From: Brachyhypopomus gauderio | Taxonomy: Eukaryota; Chordata; Actinopteri; Gymnotiformes; Hypopomidae | Direction of reading: 5' to 3' | Assembly: GCF_052324685.1 (NCBI RefSeq) | Contig: NC_135220.1 | Coordinates: 3,185,216-3,249,215, forward strand | Length of the DNA: 64,000 nt | Shown: positions 12,682 to 34,464 of the stretch, in pieces | How positions within the stretch are numbered: position 1 is the first letter of the stretch | How the letters are laid out: the number at the start of each line of letters is the position of its first letter | Translations under genes and position numbers: made by a program | The notes under the pieces: model-generated | Told to the model about the DNA's origin: nothing | Seen by the model: only the letters and a program-made list of their open reading frames with translations | Databases searched by the model: none

Positions 12682-13180
12682 TATGTGTGTGTGAGTGTGT
12701 GTTTCATCCAATCATGGGGACATGATGCTATAAATGCTAAAAATGCTAAAAATGCTATAAAAGATGGCAAAGCGATTCTCAGTTCAGACTGCCTTACAGC
12801 TGCTATTGGAAGAGACAGAGGATTTTGATGGTGATTCAGAAGAAGAAATTTCAGGATCACATTTCTGAAATATCAGAGTCTGATAGTGATAATGAAAAGG
12901 AGGATGAGCAGCAGCCAGCTCCGTTAGCACCAGCCCGTCAGCAGCTAGCCATAGGACCAGCCTGTCAGCCAGCATGATTTATGATTCATTTCCTTATTGT
13001 GTTACATTTTAATAAAAAAGTAACTAATAAATAAATGAGAGCAAACTAATTTAACATATGTATTGTTTATTTTACTTGCAATTGGGCTAAATCTGCTGAT
13101 TATTTTAACAAAAAATGCAATGGGTCCCCCACGCCCAGCTGGACCCCAAGAAGGTAGACCACGCCCGGATCTCATCAGGG
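12168..13180 (+). mobile_element. Non-autonomous piggyBac-like element with TTAA target sites
   Basis: The element is bounded by TTAA at 12164-12167 and at 13181-13184. Its termini are CCCT... and ...AGGG, the arrangement expected for the piggyBac superfamily, and both ends share a subterminal gggacccatt motif in inverted orientation. Internally an ATG at 12764 opens a short frame (MAKRFSVQTALQLLLEE, then a DSEEEIS-type acidic stretch) like the N-terminal tail of piggyBac transposases. It stops after about 34 codons and the DDD catalytic region is absent. A (GT)n tract (12641-12680) lies inside. At 1013 bp it is an internally deleted, non-coding relic. Confidence 0.75.
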
Positions 13181-13184
13181 TTAA

Positions 13185-14019
13185 CAGTTACACATTTCTT
13201 ATTCCATTTTTCCAAAGAAAAACTGAACACACGGAAAAGTCCAAATATTCCATCTGGATTTTTTAAGTCTAATAAGGTTTACAAGAATAGCTTACAAGTT
13301 TGCATATTATACAGTACCTCCCAGTATACAGCAAACTGGGAACTTTGTGTAGCAGTGCAAATGAGGGTAACTGGCCTGCTAATGACATGAGTCATGTCTC
13401 TGGGAGTTAACAGTCACTGTTTGGCCACTCTGTTGTCACTACGTATCCTATAAACATGAAACATCCTAAAGAGACAGAGAAAGAGGCAAGAGAAAATCAA
13501 ATCGCAGAAAAGATTGTGTTGTGTGCTGCATATGCTATACTATAACTTGACTTTATTTCTTTAAAAAGTTTTAGATTTGCTACCAGTGATGAATCCGTGA
13601 CTCATTGATGCTGTTGACTTTCCTTCAGTCTCAAAAACTTGAGCATATGAATCAAAGACAACTCTGGCGTTAGTATGTAGTCACTGAATGGAATCACTTT
13701 CTCCCCCTCATTTGAATCAGCTCAAAATGAATCAAAGCAGATTTTCTGATTCACCCCCACCCACTGAATCATAATTGGGACCACAAATTGTACTCTGTGG
13801 AATGTATGGGGCAGTTAAAGGTTCTGTTAACATTTTAGCTTTAAGTATTTCCCTACTTCAACTCTGGAAATACAGATATTGCTATAATGATGTACTTTTA
13901 TTAAAACACTAATAATGTGAATCTCCCCTGCATGGCTTCCTGAACATCATTCCATTACATCACCTTTAAACATTGACACAAACACCCTTTCTGCTTGCCT
14001 ATGGCGGTATAAACCACAA
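13185..14019. other. Intergenic sequence downstream of HM13
   Basis: AT-rich single-copy sequence between the piggyBac-like element and the candidate HM13 polyadenylation signal. No exon or RNA gene is recognised. Confidence 0.5.
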
Positions 14020-14025
14020 TTTATT
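14020..14025 (-). terminator. HM13: Candidate HM13 polyadenylation signal (AATAAA on minus strand)
   Basis: tttatt on the plus strand gives AATAAA about 950 nt downstream of the HM13 stop codon. The intervening 14026-14974 would be 3' UTR. Other AATAAA-like sequences exist (one overlaps the stop codon at 14974-14979), so the true cleavage site needs transcript evidence. Confidence 0.35.
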
Positions 14026-14974
14026 GTGGATAAAAATAAAATAAAAATTAAAGAAACATATGCTCTTCACAGAAGCTTGAACCATTAGAGGGAAACTGGG
14101 ACATCAGGGGGGATGGGGGAAACTACGATGACGGACCGCAGACCGATGCCACTTCAATAAGCCGGAGAAGAGGCTGACGGACAGGAGTAGGCTCAGGTTG
14201 AGAGTGGTGTTCTGTTCCAAACGGACCCCCAACCCCCATCAAACACCTCAGGATCGCAGCTGTGGCCTCAACCAGAGCCCCAGAACCATCCCATGTCATT
14301 GTTGAAAAGGACAGAATTTTAATCACTGTCCGGCTGAGCGGGACCGAGAGAGGGGGGTGATTTGGGCATGGCCGAGGAGACACCCTGCAAGCCTTCAGAT
14401 AAAGCAGGACACTGCAGATTCTTCACGCAGTCCAGGTGTGTGACCAAACCATCAGGCTGTGTGGTGCAGCTCTGCTTCAGCACTACAGGACAGCCATCAC
14501 AGAGCAACACGGAGATACCTACAAACCAGAACCAGCACTGCGAAAAAGGAAACCCAACCGATCCTTCACGACTGCTTCAATACCATCTTAAAATTCTGTC
14601 CCTTAAAGAATAAATGTCCAGTAAACAATATTCTACTATTATGAAGAAGGCCATCCGGGTGAAGCACACAAACAAATGACAAGAAAACAGCAAACAGACA
14701 ACAAATACACAGGCACAGAGAAAGCTCTCAACATCTTGTTTTACAAATCAACCATTGGAAACTACTAAAAAAACTAAACAGAAGAGAAAAGTCCGTCATT
14801 AAACCAGTTACATAGTACATCAGCCTGCTCCATGCGCATGGTGACATGAGACCTTGGGCAACGTGAAGTGCGCCCTCGTGTGGAGGTTGTCAGAGGTGCA
14901 CTGCTCTTGAAATGATGTTGTGGAGAATGGTGGTGAGAAGCACGACTGGGGCAGGAGTCACTTTCCTTTATGGT

Positions 14975-24341
<9,367 letters not shown>

Positions 24342-24522
24342 GGTGAGCAGGTGTCGGTAAACGGTTGAAGTAAACGTGTAGATTCAGCGGTGGGTGCAGA
24401 CAGAGACTAAGCGTGTGTCATGTGTACGGGCGGTTGTTTCTCCTAAGGCCACGTTTCCTAACTCTCTCCGGGAACTGAAGCACTCTTCCACGCCGAGAAA
24501 AGACGCTGCCGACACGGGAAAA

Positions 24523-24662
24523 CCTGGCGTTACTGCCACCTAGTGTACGACCTGGCGTTACTGCCACCTAGTGTACGACCTTGCGATACTGCCACCTAGT
24601 GTCCGACCTTGCGTTACTGCCACCTAGTGTACAACCTGGCGTTACTGCCACCTAGTGTCCTC
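24523..24662. promoter_or_regulatory. Five tandem 28-bp repeats, each with a CTCF-like core
   Basis: Five exact-length 28-bp units start at 24523, 24551, 24579, 24607 and 24635. All five keep actgccacctagtgt unchanged while the flanking bases vary. Its reverse complement, ACACTAGGTGGCAGT, matches the vertebrate CTCF consensus CCACNAGGTGGCAG at all but the first base. The array lies about 180-320 bp upstream of the HM13 start codon, in the 2.6-kb interval between the divergent HM13 and ILRUN genes. Binding is inferred, not shown. Confidence 0.55.
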
Positions 24663-25086
24663 GTACAAACGCGAGAGAAGAGTTGTTGAGAAAGTTGTTT
24701 AATATTCATGTAAAAGTTATGCAGTCGGTCATAGCTAATTGTGTAGTCAGGTAAACCATGAAAATACTTTTGATTTGATAATTGGGAGCACATTTTCCTA
24801 AACAATATCAAAACAATAGAACAGCGTGTTCTCTATAACACAGAGAGATTTGGAAATCTTTTTTTTTTAGAAACAGGTACAAACAACCATTCTGTGATGT
24901 TCTTTAGAAATTATATTAGATCATGTTTGTGGTGTTCATTCTACCAGAAGAGTGAAAACGTAAATGGGCTTGAATAACGAATCCTTCCAAAACTGGAGAG
25001 TTGATTCATTGGTGCCGTAATTTGATGAAGAAGATATTCTGAAAGATACAAGCAGAAGAAAAAATTATCTGATTACGAGATTGGCT

Positions 25087-25244
25087 ATGAGAACAGCACT
25101 CAAGTCAAGTCAAGTCAAGAGAACTTTATTGTCAAAAATCTATGTAACAAGGTTAACACAGAAGTTTGAAATTGCGTTTAGCCAGTTCCAATGTGCAGTT
25201 TAGCAAACATGTAGATAGGACATTGATAGTCACTCACTAACTCA

Positions 25245-25326
<82 letters not shown>

Positions 25327-25365
25327 GCAAATTAACATACTGTTACAAAAAATTAACATAGTAAT

Positions 25366-25396
<31 letters not shown>

Positions 25397-26239
25397 GTGT
25401 GCAGTAAAAAAGGCTAAAATACTAGACAATAAGTAGACATACATACATACACATAGCAGCAGAAGGAACAGTCAGTGGTCAAGTAATTGGATGTAATATG
25501 TAAGGTGCAAGGGTAAAGTGCATGATGAAATAAATGGAATGTTTATATGTAACTTTGGAATGTTTATGTAGTTCTCATCAGTGTGTTGATGAGTCTGATG
25601 GCTTGTGGAAAGAAGCTGTTTCCCAGTCTGGTGGTACGGGACCGTACGCTGCGGTAGCGCTTCCCTGATGGGAGTATTGAAAACAGTTTGTGTGCTGGGT
25701 GTGTTGGATCTTTGGTGATGTTCATTGCTCTCTTGAAGCAGTGTGAGGTGTACAGATCCTTGATGGCTGGTAAGGGTGATCTGATGATCTTTTCTGCAGT
25801 CCTCACCACCCTCTGTAGTGCCTTCTTGTCTGCAGATAGACAGCTGCCATGCCAGACAGAGAGGTTGCTGGTCAGGATGCTTTCAATGGCACCCCTATAG
25901 AAGGTGGTGAGTGCAGATGTGGGCAGGTCGGCCCTTCTCATCCTCCGCAGGAAGTGGAGTCGTGTCTGCGCTTTCTTGACCAGGGCGGTGGTGTTTGTAA
26001 ACCATGTGAGATCATCTGTGATGTGCACTCCCAGGAACTTTGTGCTTTTCACAGATTCCACAGCACTGCCATTGATGATGAGTGGGATGTGTGTTTGTCA
26101 TTTTTTCCTGAAGTCCACAGTTATTTCTTTTGTTTTGTTGACGTTGAGAAGCAGGTTGTTCTTCTCACACCAGTTAATGAGTTGCTGTACCTCCTCTCTG
26201 TATGCTGAGTCATCATTGTCAGTGATGAGAACAGCACTC
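25087..26239 (-). mobile_element. 5'-truncated L2/CR1-like LINE with 15-bp target duplications
   Basis: Identical 15-bp repeats (atgagaacagcactc) at 25087-25101 and 26225-26239 flank the insertion. On the minus strand it encodes the C-terminal part of a non-LTR reverse transcriptase: an INWCEKNNLLLNVNKTKE segment at about 26130-26190, then a FLGVHITDDLTW motif and the conserved region to FPQAIRLIN (25564-26061). A frameshift near 26097 separates the two parts. The 3' end (25102-25562) holds CA repeats and a TTGAC-type pentanucleotide tail. The N-terminal endonuclease and RT catalytic core are missing, so it cannot be autonomous. Confidence 0.85.
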
Positions 26240-26959
26240 CTGTGACATGCTCAGAAAAAGGTTGGCTGTTGATTGCTCCCGACAGGATACTATTTGGAAA
26301 CCAAACATACACTAGTGTACAAGCATGAAGCAGGTAGCTGTTAATAAGTGCTGACGACTGCACAAATAAAACAAGAATCTACCATAGCCTTGGACGAAGC
26401 AAAATGAACGTGTGGGCTAGTCCAGCGCTGTTCAAACATTCAAAATGTCTATCATGAGAGAGATCAGAGTGCATTGAGTTCAGCTTAAAGTATTATTCTA
26501 AAGCATACGTGCCGTATATCATATGAAATATACAAATAAATTAAAAGTAAATAACAAAATAAGTTTTTTTTTATTTTGGTGCATTTCTCCGAATTTATGG
26601 CCCTATAGTATCTATCCGCCAAGTCACACGAACGGTCATTTTTCAAATTCGTTGTGTCTAATATTCGCGTAATAGTAGTAGCCTAAGCCTTGTTGATGTT
26701 TATACATTTTTTTTTAATTAGCCGCGATTAATCGACACATTGGTATGCGTTATGCCTTATAAAAAAAACCATGCACACACCCAAAGTGAAACCCACAGGA
26801 TCCTTATCTGTCATTGCGACACACGCAACATTGTCGTGTGACTCTCCTGTCATGCGCACTCGGGTTGTTGTCGGCTTTGTTATGACTGGCCAGGCCGAAG
26901 CCTCGGACTAAATTTTGAAGCGAAGCCCCCCCCGTCTCCACCCGCCGTCTAGCCCCGAG
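26240..26959. other. Region upstream of ILRUN, probable promoter
   Basis: AT-rich sequence gives way to CpG-containing sequence from about 26800 (tcattgcgacacacgcaaca, atgcgcactcggg), consistent with a CpG-type promoter just before the ILRUN start. No TATA box is evident at a fixed distance. The exact transcription start cannot be placed. Confidence 0.4.
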
Positions 26960-27328
26960 ATGGAGGGAATGGAAACGGACATCGACCCGGAGCTCATGCA
27001 GAAATTTAGCTGCATGGGCACGACCGATAAAGACATTTTAATAACCGAGTTTCAAAGGCTGCTCGGGTTCCAGCTCAACCCTGCTGGGTGTGCTTTCTTC
27101 TTGGACATGACTAACTGGTGAGTGTATCCGTGGGCTGTCTAACGTTTCCGGGCCTACCCCGTGAGGCTGTCGGGCTGGTTGTCGTTGCCTCGATCACATG
27201 ATTAGCCACGCTGATAATTAGCTGCACTGCTAAGCTCGTATACGGTCAACGGCGTCTCTGCGACTGTGGTTTAAACGGCTAGCGAATAAACGTTTTAATC
27301 TGCTAGCTGTGTGCTTCAAGCGGTGGAT

Positions 27329-27393
<65 letters not shown>

Positions 27394-30300
27394 TATTATA
27401 TATGTCGAGCGTCTTAATGTTTCGCTTTTAAAATGACTTTGGCGCTATAGGTCCGTTCACATTGGCTTACAGCTCGGTGGCTAGCTAACTAGCTAACCCT
27501 CTTATTCCCAGTTTTGTTGCTGGTGACGCTAAGCTAGCGGACTTGAACCGTATTCGTATGCGGGCACCGCTGCCCGGCCGTCAGCTCAACGTCTGTTAAA
27601 CGGCGTTTAGGAGCCTAGTTAGCCGGCTAGCCGTGTGGTGTCGGACCTAGCCGGACAGCTACCGAGCCAGGTTGGCTATTTTCCCCCACGAGCAGAGGCG
27701 GTTTAGGCTACACCAGGTTAACTAGACCGCTGACTAGTATAGTTAATGCTAGTTAGATCGAGGTATATTCCAGAAAGTTCTCCTCGATTCACCATTTAAC
27801 CAGGTCACGTTTGTTTTTATTTATTTACGGCATACGCAGAGTTACTATAAGTTAGCCAACTCTCACTCGAGATGTGTGATTTGAGTTGCAGATTTGAGCG
27901 GATGCCGAGTTATTACTGCGGTTAAAGGGCATTTCTGTCCCGTACATGATCTCGGTCTTAGTTCCATCATCCGCAGGCGAAGGGAGTGTACTTTATTAAC
28001 TGTACGCTTCAGTCTTGTTTTATTTATGTGTACTTGTGTGCGACAGAATAACTTCTAACCTCGGGTGTTTTAAAATGAATATTCTCTTAAAAGTTCATAA
28101 ACTGTGTGAGAATGGAAGACCGCATGGCTCAGGTGACCTGAAGTTTTGCTTCAGTCTCGGATGTATTTCCGAAACATTTCGTTTACACCTCAAAACAAAT
28201 AACTACATATACTAATTATACCTTCACTGTTTGCACTCAACGAAACGCCACACTTAATGACCATCTCACATAGACAAAATTAAAATGTCATATATTTTAA
28301 TATTTTAAGATGTGTGTCGGTTTTGCTCTGGAGGACGGTCGGCTGATCAGGTCGGGAAGACGAAACGAGCCAAGCTGCTTTATTCGCTGATGTAGCCGCT
28401 TCTGCTGCGACGGTTGTCGGTCACCTCCGTGAACGACCCCCCCCCCCCCCGAAATCCGACCTGCCCGCTCTCATTAAAGTCGCATATGCCACCGAACCGG
28501 ATAGGACCACATGCAAAAGTTATTTGAATATCATTCGGTCAGATTTATGTCCACACAGCCCCTGGAAAACAATCAGATTTTAGATAAAAACAATGAGTCA
28601 CCTCATGTTGGTGCTGTGAAAGGAACCCACCACTGCCCCAGAAACATCATATTTGCTGTTGGGCAGAGCTGCACTCTGGATGAAAATATAATTTTTGCTA
28701 TTTTGGCTGCATAAATACGAGTTAGACCAAAATAAATCGTCATGTACTACGAACCTGTATTACTTTCGGATAGGCATAACTCAGTGGGACACGAGGGTTA
28801 TCCAGATAAGTAAAAAAATAGTGCAATATATCCTTTTAATGCCTGTAACACATGAAATAATATTGGCTATCTAGCTGTGAGCGTCTATGAAAGAAGCTAA
28901 TGTTAACTAATATTACACACTCGCACGTGTAATGTAAGCCATGCCCAGAGAGTCTTGCTTGGAGAGACATTCTTGGAGTCCGCTTTCTCACGCCTGACCT
29001 TTCTGGCATGAATAGCAGAAACTATTAGACTAGTGTGTGAATGCAAAGCTGTGGTGAAGGCCGATTGTAACTCCATATCAACATCTGATGCACAGTTTCA
29101 CTTTTGTATGGGTGACTGAGGTACTAAACGTGGTTTATATACTTCTTATTATAAAAGGCTATGTTAGCTGCATAAAAGCAAATAAGTTTTTTTTTTTTCT
29201 TCTTCATTATCATCCAAAATGGCATGAGATTTATAGCATCAATGTGTTTTATTCACTGTTTTATTTTGCTCAGACCATTAACTCTATAGATGTTCTTTGA
29301 TGGTGTTCTTCCTGGACTCATGATGAGACATAGCAGAAGTTAGCAGCTGCTGTTCCTTTCCCTGTAGGAACCTACAGGCTGCAATTGGAGCGTATTATGA
29401 CTTTGAAAGCCCCAACATCACAGCACCGTCTATGTCTTTTGTGGAAGATGTGACTATTGGGGAAGGAGAATCCATTCCACCAGATACACCTTTTACCAAG
29501 ACATGGAGGATACAGAACACAGGTGCCATATTTCAGGACAAAAATGATACAAGAGATCTATACACCTAGTATTCCAAACTGGGGTCTTGTCAACATCCAA
29601 ATATTTTTATACATGTTCAAGATTTTCTGTGATCTTTCAAATAATTTGGTGAGTGTTTAGATGTTGCAAAGAACCACAAACCAAAGAACCAATGTAGATA
29701 TAGTGAAAGGTACTCTGATGATGTAATTTTTGTCAATATGAAATGTGTAAGCTATGCTAAGTTTTCCTAATCCACAACCCTGGCACGCAGGGTAGCACTA
29801 CCCATCAAAGGTAATTATAAGGGTTAATGAGTGGGGTAGAATTAAAAGGGTTAATGAGTGGGGTAGAATTAAAAGGGTTAATGAGTGGGGTAGAATTAAA
29901 AGGGTTAATGAGTGGGGTAGAAGGGCTGATGTTTAGAAAGCTGTCCCACATCTGATCCTTCACTGTAGTCTGAGCTCAGTCCTTGTAATCAGAACTGGTC
30001 ACACCGATCACTCCACAGTCGTTTTGTGATGTGGATCATTTAGTTCCCACTTCCTCCTGTTTTGTTGTTTGCTTTTACAAGGTGTCACGGTACACTTGTA
30101 TTTCTGTATTCCCAAACTGACCAGTATTTTTAGGTAATCAACAAAATACCAGTGAAGTAATCACAGTCAAGGATATTTGAAGTTATTCACGGGTGTAAAA
30201 CCTTACATGAAGCTGATGGGTTTGCTTTCTGCTTTGAGTCATAACCCATCGTATCTCCCCAGGGATAAACTGTCAAATTGTGAAAAAAGAGCTGACATTG

Positions 30301-32923
30301 TATAAAATATGGAGATGGATGTTATGTATTCTGACTTCTCATTTACTGTGTGGGTGATTGTAATATTCTCAAGGTCACCTATAATCAGTAGGATAATTCA
30401 CCTTGTGAATTGTGTTTTATAATGAAATGCTGCACATTTTTTCTGGTGTGTTATTTGGACCAGAGTACAGCCTACTTTCTCCCAAATTAAACAAATGGAT
30501 TGAGTGTGTGTATGTGTGTGTGTGTATGTGCTACAGGTCCAGAGTCCTGGCCCCCTGGTGTGTGTCTGAAGTACATCGGCGGAGATCAGTTTGGCCATGT
30601 GAACTTTGTCATGGTGCGTTCGCTGGACCCTCAGGAGATGTTTGATGTGAGTGTGCAGATGCGTAGTCCTGTCGCTCCCGGCATCTACCAGGGCCAGTGG
30701 AGGATGTGCACAGCTTCCGGACTCTTCTACGGAGGTGAGTACTGGAGGGGGGGGGGGGGGGTAGCTTGTTCTACCAGTGTGCTGTACTCATGAGACCCCA
30801 GGCTGGTGAGTCAGGGCCTGAACTTCAGGAGCAGAATTATTCTGACCTCATCCTGCTTCCAGGCATGACTAATTCATCACAGGATTATAGCAATTGACTG
30901 CTAAAACACATTCATCTACCAGCTGACAGTTTTCATTTCAGCACACAATATAGTTCATATCAGAGACAGATATATGTGTGTAGGGGGGAGGGGGAGCTGT
31001 TTGTGAGTGGGTTAGAGTGTAATGTGTGTAGAGTCTAGTGTGTGTTAAGGTGTGTGAGGATGTATGTGGTGTGTATGAAGATGTGTATGGTGTATATGTT
31101 GCATATGTTGTGTGTATGAAGGTGTGTGTTGTGTGACAACACCACTTTAGGTATGTGTCTGTGTGGAGTCAGTATGAGAGAGATGTGTATGTTTCTGTAA
31201 TGTATGTGTGTGTGGAGTGTGTATGAGAGAGATGTATGCATGTGCACATGTGTGTTTATGGGGAGGGGGGAGAGACATTCAAAAATAACTGACTCTCTGT
31301 CACTGCTTCTCTTGGTAGTGAAACCTTGTTTTAGTCTGATTTGCACCCTCCGAATAAACTATCATAGTTTGGGACATATTTATCTTAACCAAAGAGATTG
31401 AGTGATTTTGGTGTAATTGTGTGTGGTTTGACCCAATACTGTCTGATTAATAACAAGTTAAACACAGGCAAATTGTGAAAAAGCCAATTCTGATTTTGAG
31501 AAATTTACATGGTATCCAATGGGATAGTTTTTTGTGCCTAGGGCCAAACAAATGCTCATAACTCTAAAACTAATTGATCAAATGATTAGATATTGTGGCA
31601 TGGCAGAAAGGACAAGTTTCTCTACCATTTAGCTTCAAAGATCTCCTGGATAAACTGCTGTAAAATCTTTAAACCTGAAAAATCTGGCAGTTATAATTTG
31701 AAATTCTGAACATTTCGCCATTCATTTCTATGGGGCTTAAAATTTTTTTTACTTAAGTTTAAAAACTACAAATCCTATTGACTCAAGTACATAGTCAAGT
31801 CACAGCGTCGAGACCTTCGAAACACAGTTTAAATGGAGTCTGTACGTTAATCGGTTCAGGCTGTATTAAATGCACAAATGTGAAAAAAGAATTAGAAGCA
31901 TTGGGATAACAATAAAGGGCTTTTCAAGCCCTCTAATAATCTTAATAATATAGTAAGTAAGTAATAGTAAGGTACGCTCATGTTGGGGTATTTTGTCTTT
32001 TGGTTTCAATGAAGTTCCTGCTGTGTGGAAAGAGCTTCCAGATCAGCTTCTCAAACTGCCCCAGCAGGAGGCTGAGTGCGTGTTGCCTAGGGCATCCATT
32101 CACCACCTCGTTTCTGTCTCTCCCTGCCCCTGTAACCCTGCAGACGTGATCTGGGTCATCCTGAGCGTGGAGATGGGGGGTCTCCTGGGCGTGACACAGC
32201 AGCTGTCCTCCTTCAAAGGCGAGTTCAACACGCAGCCCCACTGCAGCGTGCAGGACGACTACAACCCCTTCGCCTCGCCGCAGAAGGGCAAGCATGGCGG
32301 CGGCGGCCATGACGACCGTCTCCCAGACGACGGCCTTAGCGATTCCATGCGGACGGAACAGGGCGGACTGTTGAACGGCTCTGTGACCTTAGCGGCAGAC
32401 AACCTGCAAAACAGCACGTCGGTAGTTCCCTATGGTGAGGTGAGTACTGAGAGGCGAGGTGCACCCACAGCTGTTGTTCATGCGCCTCTGTGGTCCACAA
32501 GAGGCCCCTCTAATTGATGCCATGCCGAGTCTCATCGCTGGTCACACATCTGCGTTGTCAGTCAAGCTTGTTCATTTGAATGGAATTTAGAGGCTGAATA
32601 TCTAATCAGGCCCCACCAAGAAGAGCAGTGATGATCAGCACTGTTCCTGGAACAGTAGAGTCACTTTTTCAACATACATATGCAAATTCCTGCCAGTGTG
32701 CAACAGTACTGATCACTAGCTAGGCAAAGATTAGCTCTCTTGCTAATACCATTACATTTCACTAGTACTGTTTGTATTCTAGAAACTCAGAAACTCAATT
32801 ATATTAACTGATGGTGTCAAATATAGTGTATTTATATCCACGGGAGTCCTGAGTAAGGTGTGTTCTCTTGCTGTGTTCTTCCCGCAGCCTATTTACGGAC
32901 CTTATCCTTTTGGACAGTCTTAA
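26960..32923 (+). CDS. ILRUN: ILRUN (C6orf106-like), inhibitor of innate immune transcription, 5 coding exons
   Basis: Coding exons: 26960-27117, 29368-29522, 30537-30734, 32144-32439 and 32888-32923 (TAA). Phases agree at every junction and the total is 843 nt, 280 aa (human 298). The first exon (MEGMETDIDPELMQKFSC) is almost identical to human. Residues of about 25-65 form the UBA-like domain, and about 75-185 the NBR1-type FW domain with WPPGVCLKYIGGDQFGHV and YQGQWRMCT. The C-terminal tail is disordered and variable but ends in the conserved GPYPFGQS. In mammals the protein binds IRF3 and p300/CBP and lowers antiviral and TNF transcription. The start is chosen by family alignment: an upstream in-frame ATG at 26915 is preceded by no conserved residues. 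Intron 1 has a (TA)n at 27332-27388, intron 2 a 27-bp repeat, and exon 3 a UG-rich acceptor tract. Confidence 0.97.
27332..27388. repeat. (TA)n microsatellite in ILRUN intron 1
   Basis: About 28 TA units. The rest of intron 1 (27118-29367) contains a CpG-rich first part and no recognised exon. A run of 10-plus C lies at 28438-28450. Confidence 0.9.
29810..29927. repeat. 27-bp tandem repeat in ILRUN intron 2
   Basis: About four copies containing gggttaatgagtggggtaga, followed by attaaaa. Confidence 0.9.
31400..31970. other. Probable interspersed repeat in ILRUN intron 3
   Basis: This block has the look of a common fish interspersed repeat (cattcatttctatggggctt and related text). I cannot assign a family, and no terminal repeats or coding frames were found. 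The intron also has GT-rich sequence at 30970-31260. Confidence 0.35.
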
Positions 32924-34192
32924 GAGAAGGTGTTGGTCATTCATACTGAATGGAAGAGTGGCCTTGGGTTCAGCGCCGTCGGGGGCTGGATCAGCTGCCC
33001 AGGGTGAGGGGGCTCACACTTCTTAAAGACTCTGTGGCATATCGACTCCGCCCCCAGCTGCCAGCGTCATGATCAGAGTGGCGGGGGTTTTATAATTCCT
33101 GTCCGACTGCCATCCTCAGAATGCATGTGTGAATGCTAATTTAAGGAGAGTGCTTGTAGAATCGTTTTTCCCTCCCCAAACATTTTATGAAAAAAACAGC
33201 ATACTTTTCTGTTCCCTCTTCTCCTCTCCACCTTGTATGATTTCAGGCTTTATTATGAACGTCTATAGCATAATGACAATCAGGTACAAACCTTATAGTG
33301 CATCAAAGTATATTTCATTAACAATTATTCACTACACTGTTGCTAAATGGCGGGGACTTTGGTGTCGTTAGGTGCGAGGAAGTTTGTGTATGCAACTTTC
33401 ACCTGCCACTTCGTTTCAAGCCATCTGATAAAATATTTTTGGCACATATATTTACCGATATTTACTTTCATCCAAACGGAATGAGTGCGGAATGTCAGCC
33501 TGAGTCTAAATCTGGCATGAATGGTCAGCTATCGGTGCTGACATGCTGCAGTTTGACCAGCAGAGGGAGCCAAGTTGTAAAAGCCTGATAATTTCCAAAC
33601 TCATCCTTGAAAAGAGCTCCTCTTTAAACCATTTATCGTCTTCTTTTTTAAAAGTTAAATTTTTCATTTATTAGATTTTCTTTTCTCACTACACTTACCA
33701 CTGCCTAATACTTAGAGCCTACATGTAGTTTTATTTATTAGAATGTGTGCTGAATTAATGTGTGCTGCAAGTGGTTTACTGGTTTTATGAAGCACTGGTT
33801 TTGCTGGGGGTGGTGGGGAGGGGGTAATTGGGGGGGCTCGACCTGTTCACTTTCTTTGGTGTTGTGGTTCGAACAAGTATCCAGGGATTTAAGGGTTTTC
33901 TTAAGCTTTTGAACATTTTGAATTTGTTTATGATGCCATGATGAAGCTAGAGTGATCGCTGCATGAAAGGCAGTTCTGTACGACCCACCCACGACCCACA
34001 CTGGCCTCAAGAGTTCAGACGATGGACTGAGACACCTACACTTTGAGTTCTGTAGCAAAGCCCAAATTAACATCTTGAAATGTTTAAAAGAAATTCAAGA
34101 ATTTTATGTGGTGTATTTAAGTTAATTTATGTACACCCTCCTGATTAAAACAGCTTAAGTCCCCCTTTTAAAATGTTTAACTGGGAAGGATG

Positions 34193-34464
34193 AATAAATT
34201 GCTCATCTTTAATGTTATCAAGACACTGCATCAGCCAACGTTCTCCTGTTTGTTTTGAAGCCAGCACTGGCCATGTATGTCATGGGTTTGATTTGATAAG
34301 CTGTTTTTCTTCGTGGGGAACTTCCTTGTGGGAGTTGTGGTTTGGAAGTTGGAGCTTCCTTTGCCTGGGACGTTCTGGGTCAGATGTCTGTTTAGCAAGG
34401 CATTTGCATGAAGGAAAGTGAGGATTTGCAGTTCCACTACCATGGCAGCACAGCAAGAAATAAA
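34193..34464 (+). terminator. ILRUN: ILRUN 3' UTR end: two AATAAA signals, second with GU-rich element
   Basis: AATAAA occurs at 34193-34198 and at 34459-34464. The second is followed within 20-35 nt by cttgtgtgtgtgtgtgtc, a typical GU-rich downstream element. A 3' UTR of about 1.55 kb from the stop at 32923 is therefore likely. A CTCF-like motif (ccagcagagggagc) lies inside the UTR at about 33557-33570. Confidence 0.5.

Noticed and set aside
25688..26245. Plus-strand open frames antisense to the LINE
   Set aside because: Shadows of the reverse-transcriptase fragment on the minus strand.
27332..27388. Origin or AT-rich regulatory element at the (TA)n tract
   Set aside because: A plain dinucleotide repeat in an intron gives no specific evidence for either.
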